From: Paenibacillus agricola
GTDB lineage: Bacteria; Bacillota; Bacilli; Paenibacillales; NBRC-103111
Direction: 5' to 3'
Assembly (NCBI RefSeq): GCF_011440305.1
Contig: NZ_JAAOIW010000018.1
Span: forward strand, 1 to 64,000
Length of the DNA stretch: 64,000 nt
In this document: positions 8,070 through 16,574 of the stretch, piece after piece
Layout of the letters: every line of letters starts with the position of its first letter
Position numbering within the stretch: the first letter of the stretch is position 1
Translations under genes and position numbers: made by a program
Notes under the pieces: model-generated
Database searches by the model: none
Told to the model about the DNA's origin: nothing
What the model saw: only the letters and a program-made list of their open reading frames with translations

Positions 8070-8450
8070 TTAGTGTGCGCATAAAGTTTGCAGGTATCGC
8101 GAAGGATTAAGCAGGTTCATAACTTCTACAACTTGAACCGAAAGAGAGTGCTTTTCATTCAGGTTGTCATAAATGGCGATGGACGTTGCTTCACGGTCCA
8201 TATTACTGACGGGCTGATTTAAAGTGACCAAGAGGCCGATGACCTCCTTCTTCAAATCCACCACAGCGTGCATTTCGCTTACCGTGCTTAAGCGAAATTC
8301 GTACTTCAGATAGTTGATAAAGCGTAAAGACTCGGACTCGGATAGCTTTTCCCCATCCAGCGTGAAAGTAAACTTTTTCAAAATTTCGCTTTCTTGCAGT
8401 TGAAGCCCATCAATCAATTGATGAACATGTTCTTCAACGATATGTACCAT
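8070..8450 (-). CDS. Hypothetical protein under a c-di-GMP-I riboswitch
   Basis: The 126-aa acidic soluble protein has no family I recognise. It has no signal peptide or membrane segment. The N-terminal 60 residues look helical; the middle (EMHAVVDLKKEVIGLLVTLN) looks like beta strands. The ATG at 8450 follows GGGGGTT at a short spacing. Upstream lie a c-di-GMP-I riboswitch and a good promoter, and downstream a terminator, so it is a single-gene transcription unit. Its expression should respond to cyclic di-GMP, which points to a role in motility, adhesion or matrix production; this is inferred from the riboswitch and from the matrix genes that follow. Confidence 0.75.
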   Translation of the reverse strand: MVHIVEEHVHQLIDGLQLQESEILKKFTFTLDGEKLSESESLRFINYLKYEFRLSTVSEMHAVVDLKKEVIGLLVTLNQPVSNMDREATSIAIYDNLNEKHSLSVQVVEVMNLLNPSRYLQTLCAH

Positions 8451-8489
8451 TAATTAACCCCCGGTTCCTCTATATAAATCGAACGGGAC

Positions 8490-8585
8490 CCGTATTCGGT
8501 AGCTGGCTGACTTATGAAGACTCCATTTAGTCCCTGTAGCTTTGCGTCACTGACTTTCATCAGCTTTGCCATTATCGTACGACTT
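8490..8585 (-). promoter_or_regulatory. c-di-GMP-I (GEMM) riboswitch
   Basis: On the minus strand the sequence contains GGCAAAGCTGATGAAAGTCA, then GTGACGCAAAGCTACAGGG-CTAA and then CAGCCAGCTACCG. These are the conserved blocks of the GEMM-I motif: the GGCAAA start of the first arm with its GAAA tetraloop, GACGCAAAGC, GGGnCUAA, and the AGCC...GCUACCG second arm. ACGGGTCCCGT lies between the aptamer and the GGGGGTT ribosome binding site, so control may be at translation by sequestering the GGGGG; that part is inference. Confidence 0.88.
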
Positions 8586-8593
8586 ATGTGAAT

Positions 8594-8622
8594 ATTATAC
8601 ATCATACAATAAAAACAGACAA
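8594..8622 (-). promoter_or_regulatory. Promoter for the riboswitch transcript
   Basis: On the minus strand TTGTCT and TATAAT are separated by exactly 17 nt, placed just upstream of the riboswitch so that transcription would start at about its 5' edge. Confidence 0.7.
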
Positions 8623-8962
8623 TGGAAATTCCATTACAAAATTGGAATCACTTTCAATTTATGCCCTCATTCCCTCCAGGAAAGAGGTTGTTTACACCTG
8701 ATTTTCCGCCATTCGTGCATCTTTCCACACATGGACATTCACCGGATATATACTAAAAACAAGTTTCTATATCTGATCATTCTTCAGGGAGCCACGCTGG
8801 TAAAATGAAGAAAGGACTCTTAGTATGTGTTATGAATAAATTTACATTTATTCCAATGCTAAATTTTTCTTGAATTCGTTAATAAATATTCAAAATGAAT
8901 ATATGAGTATGTTACCGTGTGCGATACAACATACAGTGGCGTAATCCTGACCGGGAGGACAT
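8623..8962. other. Intergenic stretch without a recognised gene
   Basis: AT-rich sequence lies between the divergent riboswitch unit and the small ORF at 8963. An 80-codon open frame crosses it from 8566 but lies over the riboswitch promoter, has no ribosome binding site and has no protein-like features. I see no RNA gene here. Confidence 0.5.
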
Positions 8963-9196
8963 ATGAAAGCGATTTATAAAGGAATAGAAATGGATGGAAC
9001 ACCGCAGGAGATTTTACTTTTCATTAGATTAATGGATGGACCGCAGGCGTTACATAACTCCTTATCTATGACTTCCAATAACAAGATGGAACACAATTTT
9101 AGATCTGAGAGTAGCCTTGCTTATCAGTCGAAGGACAAGAAGGAGAGGCTAAGCGTACAGGATGCTGCAGAAAGATACAGTAGCAGCAGTTTTTAA
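8963..9196 (+). CDS. Small hypothetical protein
   Basis: The 77-aa protein begins MKAIYKGIEMDGTPQEILLFI, a start resembling small Bacillales proteins of unknown function. The C terminus is polar with SVQDAAERYSSSSF. The ATG follows GGGAGGA at a good spacing, so translation is likely. It ends 23 nt before the response-regulator start and is probably in the same transcript. No function can be assigned. Confidence 0.6.
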   Translation: MKAIYKGIEMDGTPQEILLFIRLMDGPQALHNSLSMTSNNKMEHNFRSESSLAYQSKDKKERLSVQDAAERYSSSSF

Positions 9197-9219
9197 GGAA
9201 GCGAGTGGGGGAGAAAGTC

Positions 9220-9987
9220 ATGAAAATGGACACGTTCAATGTTATTATTGCTGGAGATATAGAGACAACACAAAGGCCGCTGAGGGACATGCTTCAGTTT
9301 CATTCGAAGATAGCGGTGATCGGTGAAGCCCTCACGATTGAAGAACTTGTCGATCACATGCATTCAAAAGAGCCCCACATTATTCTTATGGATGTCGGCG
9401 ACCCTCAGTTCGATGGAATGGAAGCCGTCAAAGTATGTATTGCTATCAGTCCGGATGTGAAGATCATTTTGCTTGCAAATGATGCCCGTTATGCCGTGGA
9501 AGCCTTTGATCTATCCGCGATGGATTATATCGTTAAGCCTTTTCACTCCTCCAGGCTTCGGGCTTCTTTGGAGAAAGCAATCAAAGCCATGACGGTCAGA
9601 ATTCCGAGCTCAATGCTCAGCCAGATCACTGGGGATACTTCCAAGAAGTTTATCATCCGCACGGAAAGCACGATTCATTTTATCCCACTACAGGAAATCA
9701 TTTTTATCGAAAAGGTCGACCGAAAATCTTTAATCCATACCACTACCAAGATCATTGAGGTTACGGAAACATTAAGCTCCATAGCCAATCAGCTTAACTT
9801 TCCTTTCGTCCCCACACATCGCTCTTATGTCGTAAATTATCACCATATTTCCAATATTGTTCATAACGGAGATACGTATCTGGTTTACTTCGACAAATAT
9901 AATAAGCATGCTTATATCTCCAAGAACAAGCTCCCTCAAGTCATGGATCAGTTTGTGGAAATTAATACCCTTAGTGAGATAGTTTAG
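9220..9987 (+). CDS. LytTR-family response regulator
   Basis: The 255-aa protein has an N-terminal receiver domain (about 1-125) with the phospho-acceptor Asp58 in ILMDVG and a conserved Lys in IVKPFH. The C-terminal LytTR DNA-binding domain (about 145-250) carries IIFIEKVDRKSLIHT and PFVPTHRSYVVNYHHI. The first acidic pocket of the receiver is weak (IIAGDIE), so phosphorylation may be unusual. ATG 9220 follows GGGGGAG; an in-frame GTG at 9205 with AAGGAAG is an alternative. No histidine kinase gene is beside it. It sits directly upstream of the polysaccharide locus and may regulate it, which is inference from position. Confidence 0.85.
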   Translation: MKMDTFNVIIAGDIETTQRPLRDMLQFHSKIAVIGEALTIEELVDHMHSKEPHIILMDVGDPQFDGMEAVKVCIAISPDVKIILLANDARYAVEAFDLSAMDYIVKPFHSSRLRASLEKAIKAMTVRIPSSMLSQITGDTSKKFIIRTESTIHFIPLQEIIFIEKVDRKSLIHTTTKIIEVTETLSSIANQLNFPFVPTHRSYVVNYHHISNIVHNGDTYLVYFDKYNKHAYISKNKLPQVMDQFVEINTLSEIV

Positions 9988-10020
9988 ATTCATTCAAGAA
10001 AGAATGAATACATATTGTTG

Positions 10021-10067
10021 CCCTCGATACCTTCTTTATTAAGAAGGAACGAGGGATTTTTATTTTA
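10021..10067 (+). terminator. Terminator after the LytTR regulator
   Basis: CCCTCG...CCTTCTT pairs with AAGAAGG...CGAGGG, followed by ATTTTTATTTT. It separates the regulator from the polysaccharide operon. Confidence 0.9.
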
Positions 10068-10198
10068 GTACAGCCATTTCGTCCATTCGTACATCAAAAG
10101 AAGCTATTCGTGTAAAAGAGCGCTTATGAACGAAGGAAGCACTTATAATCAGATTTGTAAGATTTTGTCGTTTAGGTAGGATGGAAGGGGTTTTCCTG

Positions 10199-10960
10199 AT
10201 GATTGATACACACTCTCATATACTTCCATATATGGATGATGGGCCCATGACGATCCAGGAAGCAGTACAAATGGCGGAAGCCGCCTGGAAGGAAGGCATT
10301 CGAAGCATCATTGCGACACCGCATCATGCGGATGGGAAGCACATTAATGAAAGAGAAAAAATTTGTTTTGCCGTTGCTGAAATCAATAACCACCTCAGCC
10401 GGTTAAATCTGGACATCCAGGTAGTACCCGGCCAAGAAATCCGGATGAACCGGGATCTGCTAACGGATTTGAAATCAGGGAACTTGGTTATGCTCAATGA
10501 AGGCAACTATATTCTTCTGGAGTTGCCCCATGATTCTATCCCTTCTTATACCCATGAAATGATCCATGAATTAAGGCTGCTCCATCTGGAGCCCATTATT
10601 GCTCATCCCGAACGAAATTTGGAGATCATCAAAAGTCCTGCTAAATTCTCTGAATTGATCGAATTAGGCGCAATCGGGCAGGTCACAACGCAATCTTTAT
10701 CTGGGCATTACGGCAAGAAGGCAAAGGAGACGGCTCTTTACCTTTGCAAGAGCAACCTGATTCATTTAATTGCGACAGATGCTCATGATCTTCGCTACAG
10801 ACCGCCATTCATACAGCAAGCACTTCATTTGATTTCGGGAAAGGTCGGACCGGATTTCACGAAGATGCTCTTGCAGAATGCTGAATTCGTCCTTAACCAT
10901 GGGCCGGTGATCAAACGGGAGCCTGAACTGAAACGCAGATGGTATCTTCCTTTTCGATAA
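10199..10960 (+). CDS. CpsB/YwqE-type tyrosine-protein phosphatase (PHP fold)
   Basis: The 253-aa enzyme has the PHP metal-binding motifs in order: DTHSHILPYMDDG at the N terminus, ATPHH, PGQEI, AHPERN and ATDAHD. It removes phosphate from the tyrosine kinase of the capsule/EPS machinery and so controls polymer length and output. I chose ATG 10199 because GGAAGGGG lies 9 nt upstream; the ATG at 10181 would place that element inside the gene. It heads the polysaccharide locus, followed by the chain-length protein and the kinase, the usual order phosphatase, adaptor, kinase. Confidence 0.9.
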   Translation: MIDTHSHILPYMDDGPMTIQEAVQMAEAAWKEGIRSIIATPHHADGKHINEREKICFAVAEINNHLSRLNLDIQVVPGQEIRMNRDLLTDLKSGNLVMLNEGNYILLELPHDSIPSYTHEMIHELRLLHLEPIIAHPERNLEIIKSPAKFSELIELGAIGQVTTQSLSGHYGKKAKETALYLCKSNLIHLIATDAHDLRYRPPFIQQALHLISGKVGPDFTKMLLQNAEFVLNHGPVIKREPELKRRWYLPFR

Positions 10961-11140
10961 ATTAGAACATGAGGCTACACACTGGGGAGGAAACAGGAGA
11001 AGCATTCAAAAGCGCTCAACATGAAGGATATGATGCTATTGACGCAACAACAAACATGAAACAGATAGAAGCAGGTATAATTGCAATGTCACAAAACATC
11101 GAAGAATGACAAAACAAACTTAGGTTTGGAGGACTATCCG

Positions 11141-11890
11141 TTGGAATTAGAATTAAAGCAGTACTTGAGAATAGTACAGAAGAGAATTTGGCTGATCGTT
11201 GCCATCGTAGCAATTAGTGTCGTGGTTACGTTCGTTTATACCCATTATTTTATAGATCCTCAATATGAGGCTTCCACGAAGCTGATCGTGACTAAATCAA
11301 GCGAGGCTCAGTCCATTAACGACAAAATCGACCTTGGTACCATTAACTCCAATATTCAATTAATCAAGACTTATAAAGAAATTATCAAGACGCCCAGAAT
11401 TATGGATCTGGTAGTCAAGGAATATCCGGATATAAACAAAACGGCAGACGAATTGATTAAAGAAATCAGCGTGAATGCGGTGAATGAAACGCAAGTAATG
11501 ACCTTAACCGTACAGCAGCGTTCGTATGAGCAAGCGGCCGCTATAGTGAATGCCGTTTCCACAATATTTCAGAGAGAGATCAGCGGGCTAATGAAGGTAG
11601 ACAACGTGTCCATCTTGAATGAAGCGAAGCCTGGGAAAAACATCAGTCCTATATCTCCCAACGTGAAATTAAATATTGCCATTAGCTTTGTCGTTTCATT
11701 GATGATCGGCATCGGATTAGCATTCCTATTAGAATATTTGGACGATACGGTTAAGAATGAGCAGGATGTAGCGGCATTGCTGGATTTGCCGACATTCTCC
11801 GTGATTCCTTTAATCAAGTCAGAAGATCTCCAGAAGCAAACCGGTATAACCACTACAAATAATGTGCCTGGAGGTGTGTTGAATGCCTAA
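11141..11890 (+). CDS. Wzz/CapA-type chain-length determinant and kinase adaptor
   Basis: The 249-aa membrane protein has a first membrane segment at about 16-38 (IWLIVAIVAISVVV), an extracytoplasmic domain with the usual YEASTKLIV strand and a second segment near 195-215 (AISFVVSLMIGIGLAFLLEY) preceded by the Pro-rich P-x-x-P-x-x-P-N-V motif. It activates the cytoplasmic tyrosine kinase encoded next. I prefer the TTG at 11141, which follows TTGGAGGA; the upstream ATG at 11081 adds a Cys/Lys-rich leader with no ribosome binding site. It overlaps the kinase gene by 8 nt. Confidence 0.88.
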   Translation: MELELKQYLRIVQKRIWLIVAIVAISVVVTFVYTHYFIDPQYEASTKLIVTKSSEAQSINDKIDLGTINSNIQLIKTYKEIIKTPRIMDLVVKEYPDINKTADELIKEISVNAVNETQVMTLTVQQRSYEQAAAIVNAVSTIFQREISGLMKVDNVSILNEAKPGKNISPISPNVKLNIAISFVVSLMIGIGLAFLLEYLDDTVKNEQDVAALLDLPTFSVIPLIKSEDLQKQTGITTTNNVPGGVLNA

Positions 11891-12569
11891 GATGACAGTA
11901 AAATATCCTCTGATTACGAACATGAATTCAAAGTCGCCGATTTCCGAGGCCTATAAAGCGTTAAGGACGAACATTGAGTTCTCCAATGTAGATCGAGAGT
12001 TAAAGTGTATTATGTTCACCTCTTCGCAGCAGGGTGAAGGCAAGAGTACTACGGCGGCCAATGTGGCTGTGGCCTTCGCACAAACCAACCGTAAGGTGCT
12101 GCTTCTGGACTGTGATTTACGAAGACCTACCCAGCATCATATCTTCAACATCTCGAATCAGGTCGGTTTAACGAGTTATTTATCGCATCAAGCCGATTTG
12201 TCCGAAATCATGGTTTCCACTTCGATACCTAATTTAAGTGTGGTCCTTAGCGGTCCTGTTCCTCCCAATCCTTCCGAGCTTCTGGCTTCCAAGCGAATGA
12301 CCGGACTGCTTAATGAATTGCGTGAGCAGTACGATATGATCATCGTGGATACTCCGCCCATCATGGCGGTTACGGATTCCCAAATCGTTGCAACCAAGTG
12401 TGACGGCGTACTTCTGGTGTTAGATTCCGGGACCGTGAAAAGAGAAGTGGCCCTAATGGCTAAACAAAAACTGGAACTTGTCAATGCGAAGATCCTGGGT
12501 GTTGTTTTGAATAAGATGAGCAAGAAAAATACCAATAGTTATTACTACTATTACGGTAATCGAGAATAA
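11883..12569 (+). CDS. CapB/EpsB-type bacterial tyrosine kinase
   Basis: The 228-aa BY-kinase has Walker A (SSQQGEGKST, residues 47-56), Walker A' (LLLDCDLRRP, 73-82) and Walker B (IIVDTPP, about 153-159). Its C terminus has a five-tyrosine cluster at 220-224, the autophosphorylation site. It forms a ring on the membrane adaptor encoded just upstream and drives polymer assembly through phosphorylation cycles. All key residues are intact. The next gene is 263 nt away, and the gap holds a structured RNA that resembles EAR. Confidence 0.93.
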   Translation: MPKMTVKYPLITNMNSKSPISEAYKALRTNIEFSNVDRELKCIMFTSSQQGEGKSTTAANVAVAFAQTNRKVLLLDCDLRRPTQHHIFNISNQVGLTSYLSHQADLSEIMVSTSIPNLSVVLSGPVPPNPSELLASKRMTGLLNELREQYDMIIVDTPPIMAVTDSQIVATKCDGVLLVLDSGTVKREVALMAKQKLELVNAKILGVVLNKMSKKNTNSYYYYYGNRE

Positions 12570-12570
12570 A

Positions 12571-12698
12571 GGATAGGGCTTAGGAATTCGGATTTGCCTA
12601 CAGTTCCGTTATCATGGTAGGCACTCGGTCATGCTGTGGGTTCGGGAAACCTAACCTTAGACGCTAGTCGTCAAGGGTGTGAGGTGAGGTGAGGTTGA
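12571..12698 (+). ncRNA. EAR-like (eps-associated) antitermination RNA
   Basis: The 263-nt gap between the epsB-like kinase and the epsC-like gene starts with GGATAGGGCTTAGG and contains consecutive hairpins: GCCTAC/GTAGGC (12596-12622), GGTT/AACC around CGGGA, and GACG-CTAGT-CGTC (12660-12672), followed by AAGGGTGTGAGGTGAGG. In Bacillus subtilis and relatives the EAR element sits at exactly this place, within the nascent eps transcript, and lets polymerase read through distal terminators. The call rests on location plus hairpins; a covariance-model search was not possible here. Confidence 0.72.
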
Positions 12699-12832
12699 AT
12701 GCCTCCATCAATGTACATAAGTTGGCTCATTTATTAGGAAGGTCCAATCAATAAGCGAGTTTATGTGCTGTACAACGCAACTGAGAAATTTGTCGAATAT
12801 ATTACTTTTGAAAGAAGAGGAGCTGATTTTCT

Positions 12833-14665
12833 TTGTTATACAGCAAGCGATTGGCTTCGTTAATGATGCTGGATTCGATCATCGTACTTACTTCGATTTA
12901 CATTTGCAGATTCATTCTGATGCCCAATGAATCCGTATTTTCACCAATGATCATGATTAGTTCACTCACTTTGCTATTGAGTCATCATTTATTGGCTCAT
13001 GTTTATAAGTTGTATAAGAGGGTTTGGCGATACAGCAGTGTAGGAGAGCTGATTTCAATCTTGAAGGCTGTTACGATGTCCATTCTCATTACAGCATTGG
13101 TGCAGTATGCGATTAATCATGATGTCTATTATAGAGCCATGGTGATTACCTGGATGATGCATATTATCTTGCTTGGCGGTTTACGTTTCTCATGGAGAGT
13201 ATATCAGGATCAAACGATGGCTATGGTGGATTATAGTACTAAGAAGCGCACTTTAATTATAGGCGGGGGTGCTGCAGGTGCGATGGTCGCCAGGCAATTG
13301 AAACATAATCCGAAAGCAGAGCTGCACCCGGTGGCCTTTGTGGATGATGACCCGTTGAAGAACAAATTAGAAGTGATGCAGCTTCCGGTATTAGGAGGAA
13401 GAGAGCGAATTGAAGAGGTTGTTCGAGAGCTAAATATCAGCAATATTATCATTGCTATCCCTTCCTTAAATAAGCGGGAGCTGACGGAGATCATGAAAGA
13501 ATGCAGCAAAACGACGGCCAAGACCCAGATCGTTCCTATGCTGGAAGATCTGCTATCGGGTAAAGTATCTGTCAGCGAGTTTCGAAATATCCAGGTCGAA
13601 GATTTACTCGGAAGAGAACCGGTGGAGTTAGACTCTGAAGCGATTTCACTTTATCTTAAGGGGAATACAATATTGGTTACGGGGGCAGGAGGCTCGATCG
13701 GTTCCGAAATTTGCCGTCAGGTGACCAACTTTAATCCGGCGAGAATGATCCTGCTCGGGCACGGAGAGAACAGCATCTACAACATTGAGATGGAACTGAA
13801 GTCCAGCAACCTTCATCATATCGAATACATAACGGAAATTGCCGATGTACAAGATCGTGAGAAGATATTTAAGTTAATAGAGAAACATAAACCAAACGTA
13901 GTCTTTCATGCAGCGGCCCATAAACATGTACCTTTGATGGAGCGCAACCCAGAGGAAGCCATCAAGAATAATGTGATTGGTACGAAGAATGTAGCGGAAG
14001 CTGCGGACAAGCATGGGGTAGACACCTTCATTATGATTTCTTCGGACAAAGCTGTTAATCCGACAAGCGTAATGGGAGCCAGCAAGCGAATCGCGGAGAT
14101 GATCGTTCAAGATATTAGTAGGGAGAGCAAAACTACATTTGCAGCGGTTCGATTCGGGAATGTGCTCGGCAGTCGAGGCAGTGTGATTCCACTATTCAAG
14201 GCTCAGCTTCAGAAGGGCGGGCCCATAACGGTTACCCATCCGGATATGGTGAGATATTTCATGACCATCCCTGAAGCATCAAGACTTGTACTCCAGGCCG
14301 GAGCACTGGCGAAGGGTGGAGAAATCTTCGTGCTGGATATGGGTGAGCCGGTGAAGATTGTAGATCTAGCCAAGAACTTAATCCGATTATCCGGTTTTAC
14401 TGAAGAAGAAATTGGCATTGAGTTTACCGGGATAAGACCTGGGGAGAAGCTGTTTGAAGAACTGCTGAATGAGAATGAAATTGCTGAACAGATCTATTCT
14501 AAGATTTATGTAGGAAAGGCAACGTTAAACCCTACTATTGTTATTGATAAACTTATAGATGAGTTTAAAGAGTTATCACTTCTTCAGCTGCATCAAGAGA
14601 TCATGGACATTGCACACAATAGGCTTAGGCAAGAAACAAGAAATGAAATGGCCGTTGTGCAATAA
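12833..14665 (+). CDS. EpsC/CapD/PglF-type nucleotide-sugar 4,6-dehydratase
   Basis: The 610-aa membrane enzyme has about four N-terminal membrane segments (residues 8-120), a first Rossmann-like domain at about 138-260 (TLIIGGGAAGAMVARQL) and the catalytic short-chain dehydrogenase domain from about 277 (ILVTGAGGSIGSE). The catalytic motif is MGASK at about 412, where the usual Tyr is Met, as in the C6-dehydratases FlaA1/PglF. It makes UDP-4-keto-6-deoxy sugars for the repeat unit. The start is TTG at 12833, with AAGAGGAG 11 nt upstream. Length is normal for the family. Confidence 0.9.
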   Translation: MLYSKRLASLMMLDSIIVLTSIYICRFILMPNESVFSPMIMISSLTLLLSHHLLAHVYKLYKRVWRYSSVGELISILKAVTMSILITALVQYAINHDVYYRAMVITWMMHIILLGGLRFSWRVYQDQTMAMVDYSTKKRTLIIGGGAAGAMVARQLKHNPKAELHPVAFVDDDPLKNKLEVMQLPVLGGRERIEEVVRELNISNIIIAIPSLNKRELTEIMKECSKTTAKTQIVPMLEDLLSGKVSVSEFRNIQVEDLLGREPVELDSEAISLYLKGNTILVTGAGGSIGSEICRQVTNFNPARMILLGHGENSIYNIEMELKSSNLHHIEYITEIADVQDREKIFKLIEKHKPNVVFHAAAHKHVPLMERNPEEAIKNNVIGTKNVAEAADKHGVDTFIMISSDKAVNPTSVMGASKRIAEMIVQDISRESKTTFAAVRFGNVLGSRGSVIPLFKAQLQKGGPITVTHPDMVRYFMTIPEASRLVLQAGALAKGGEIFVLDMGEPVKIVDLAKNLIRLSGFTEEEIGIEFTGIRPGEKLFEELLNENEIAEQIYSKIYVGKATLNPTIVIDKLIDEFKELSLLQLHQEIMDIAHNRLRQETRNEMAVVQ

Positions 14666-14729
14666 AGTTAAGATATTTGGTTGCCACTAATATGAGGATG
14701 TAGAACACGTACACATCAATATACAGACT

Positions 14730-15321
14730 TTGCATACAAAACTCAAACCATCGAGAAGGAGACAAAAACAAAATGAAAAAATCCTACTCGGGGGAGCGAT
14801 AGTGATGGCTCCCTTTTTAACGTTAGCTTCGCCAACATTAGCTGATGCAGTCAAGCAATACGTATTGAATCTTGCGAGTTATCGAAGGTTAATGACAGTT
14901 TATATCAAATGGGTTATCCACCTACATGGATCTCAAGTAAAGATGATAATAAGTTATATATGAAGCTCGAAGATGCCAAAATTAACTATCTGGTTTCAAT
15001 AGCATCCAATAGTTACTTAATCAATGAAACAGAGGGAAGGCTTGACGCCATGAGAGGTAGCCAATAATAGCTTCCTCAAGAAAAGGATAGATACCACCGG
15101 GCAGTTTGTTTCAATATACACAATTAAAGGCGCATTCGCAAAATCTAACAACTCTTTTGTTGTTGGTCTGACAGATGAGGGCGGTACGAATGCAGTAAAG
15201 TATAGCAAAACAATACTATATCCCTGTGGATGATTTACTAACTTCATTAAAATATGACCATAAAATAGAAGTGAATGAATACAATAAGCTCATCACTCTT
15301 GAGTTTTCGCAGAAGAACTAG
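14730..15321 (+). pseudogene. Decayed secreted protein (copper amine oxidase N-terminal-like)
   Basis: Pieces in different frames read as one secreted protein: a signal peptide (LLGGAIVMAPFLTLASPTLA, from 14778), then NDSLYQMGYPPTWISKDDNK, LEDAKINYLVSIASNSYLIN, TTGQFVSIYTIKGAFA and IPVDDLLTSLKYDHKIEVNE. The last block resembles the end of copper amine oxidase N-terminal domains common in Paenibacillus. At least three frameshifts are needed, so the gene is dead. It marks the boundary between the conserved start of the polysaccharide locus and the AT-rich sugar cassette. Confidence 0.6.
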
Positions 15322-15420
15322 AATGAATTGGAAAGAGGAAATATTTTTTCTATACGCTTAAATAAGATCGTATTATTGTTCGCATACTGAAACATTTCGA
15401 GAGTACAGGGGCTAGAGTCT

Positions 15421-15591
15421 ATGAAAAGATTCGATGATTTACCTAAATCCGTCAAAAAAGCGGTGCGTTACATCAAGCAAGAGGCGACGATGGAACAGTT
15501 AAACAGTATGGAGCCATTACTGCTTCTCATGATTGGTAAAAGGAAGCAAGAATTATTGATGAAAAAAGTGGGAAACGACAATAAAAAGTAA
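15421..15591 (+). CDS. Small hypothetical protein, 56 aa
   Basis: ATG at 15421 follows AGGGGCT at 7 nt. The product MKRFDDLPKSVKKAVRYIKQ... is basic and helical with a leucine-rich middle (EPLLLLMIGKRKQELL). It has no signal peptide. I do not recognise it. It may be a remnant or a genuine small gene; nothing nearby decides this. Confidence 0.4.
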   Translation: MKRFDDLPKSVKKAVRYIKQEATMEQLNSMEPLLLLMIGKRKQELLMKKVGNDNKK

Positions 15592-15933
15592 AATCAGCTA
15601 GTAACTCAAACAAAGGATTTATATTGTTGATCCTTCGCTACTAGATTGTTTGATGGATTTCTTTTCTGCACCCACCCACACTGCTCATTTATGGTCATAA
15701 TTAATCAAACATCACTATACTGAGGGAGTAGTGTAACATAGTGAACAACAATAGGTCTTTGAAAAGACACTCAATTTATTATGGATTGTTGATGACTCTC
15801 TAACAGAGGCGAATCCGGTGTATAATCTACTCTAGACTTTTTGTTTTTGGTAGATTAGTAGTTGATTGGACGTGGAAAGTTTAGAAATCCAATTATGTAT
15901 TAAGCGACTTAAGAACCAAGGAGTGTAACTGTA
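15592..15933. other. Intergenic gap before the sugar cassette
   Basis: No gene is seen. CTAGTA near 15599 can pair with TACTAG near 15640 around an AAGGAT/ATCCTT stem, but no T-run follows. A TATAAT word at about 15818 has no good -35 partner. The ribosome binding site AAGGAGTG of the next gene ends the gap. Confidence 0.4.
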
Positions 15934-16533
15934 ATGTATATGGGAATTAAAAGATTGATAGATATCGTTCTTTCTTTAGTAGGAATAATCGTACTATTTC
16001 CAGTTTTATTAATTATTATTTTAGCCATCAAACTTGAATCAAGAGGGCCAGTGTTATTCAAACAAAAACGTGTAGGTATTAATAAGACTCATTTTAATAT
16101 TTTAAAATTCAGAACAATGAGAGTGGATACACCAAAAGACACACCAACGCATCTGCTGGAGAATCCGGATCAATATATCACAAAAATGGGGAAGTTCTTG
16201 AGAAAATCTAGTTTAGACGAATTGCCTCAGATTTGGAATATCTTTGTTGGGCAGATGAGTATTATTGGTCCTAGGCCAGCACTTTGGAATCAATATGATC
16301 TTATAGAAGAAAGAGACAAATACCACGCCAATGATATACTACCTGGGTTAACTGGATGGGCGCAGATTAATGGTAGGGATGAACTTACTATTGAAGTAAA
16401 GGCAAAGTTAGATGGTGAGTATGTTGAAATATTAAGTTTTTGGATGGACGTTAAATGCTTTTTTGGAACAATTTCAAGTGTAGTTAAGAGTGATGGTGTA
16501 GTTGAAGGTGGAAATAAAAAGGAAGTTGCATAG
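15934..16533 (+). CDS. Undecaprenyl-phosphate sugar-1-phosphate transferase
   Basis: The 199-aa protein is a minimal PglC/WbaP-core initiating transferase: one N-terminal re-entrant membrane helix (LSLVGIIVLFPVLLIIILAI, about 12-32), FKQKRVG, LKFRTMR with the catalytic DE pair downstream (KSSLDELPQIWNI), then GPRPAL and PGLTGWAQINGRD. It transfers a sugar-1-phosphate from a UDP-sugar to undecaprenyl phosphate and starts each repeat unit at the inner face of the membrane. AAGGAGTG precedes the ATG. It is the first gene of the AT-rich cassette. Confidence 0.92.
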   Translation: MYMGIKRLIDIVLSLVGIIVLFPVLLIIILAIKLESRGPVLFKQKRVGINKTHFNILKFRTMRVDTPKDTPTHLLENPDQYITKMGKFLRKSSLDELPQIWNIFVGQMSIIGPRPALWNQYDLIEERDKYHANDILPGLTGWAQINGRDELTIEVKAKLDGEYVEILSFWMDVKCFFGTISSVVKSDGVVEGGNKKEVA

Positions 16534-16574
16534 ATTGTTTCAACTGGCTTGTAAAAAAATTGGAGTGGTGATGT

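Noticed and set aside
8566-8808. 80-codon plus-strand frame
   Set aside because: It covers the promoter of the c-di-GMP riboswitch transcript, has no ribosome binding site and no recognisable features.
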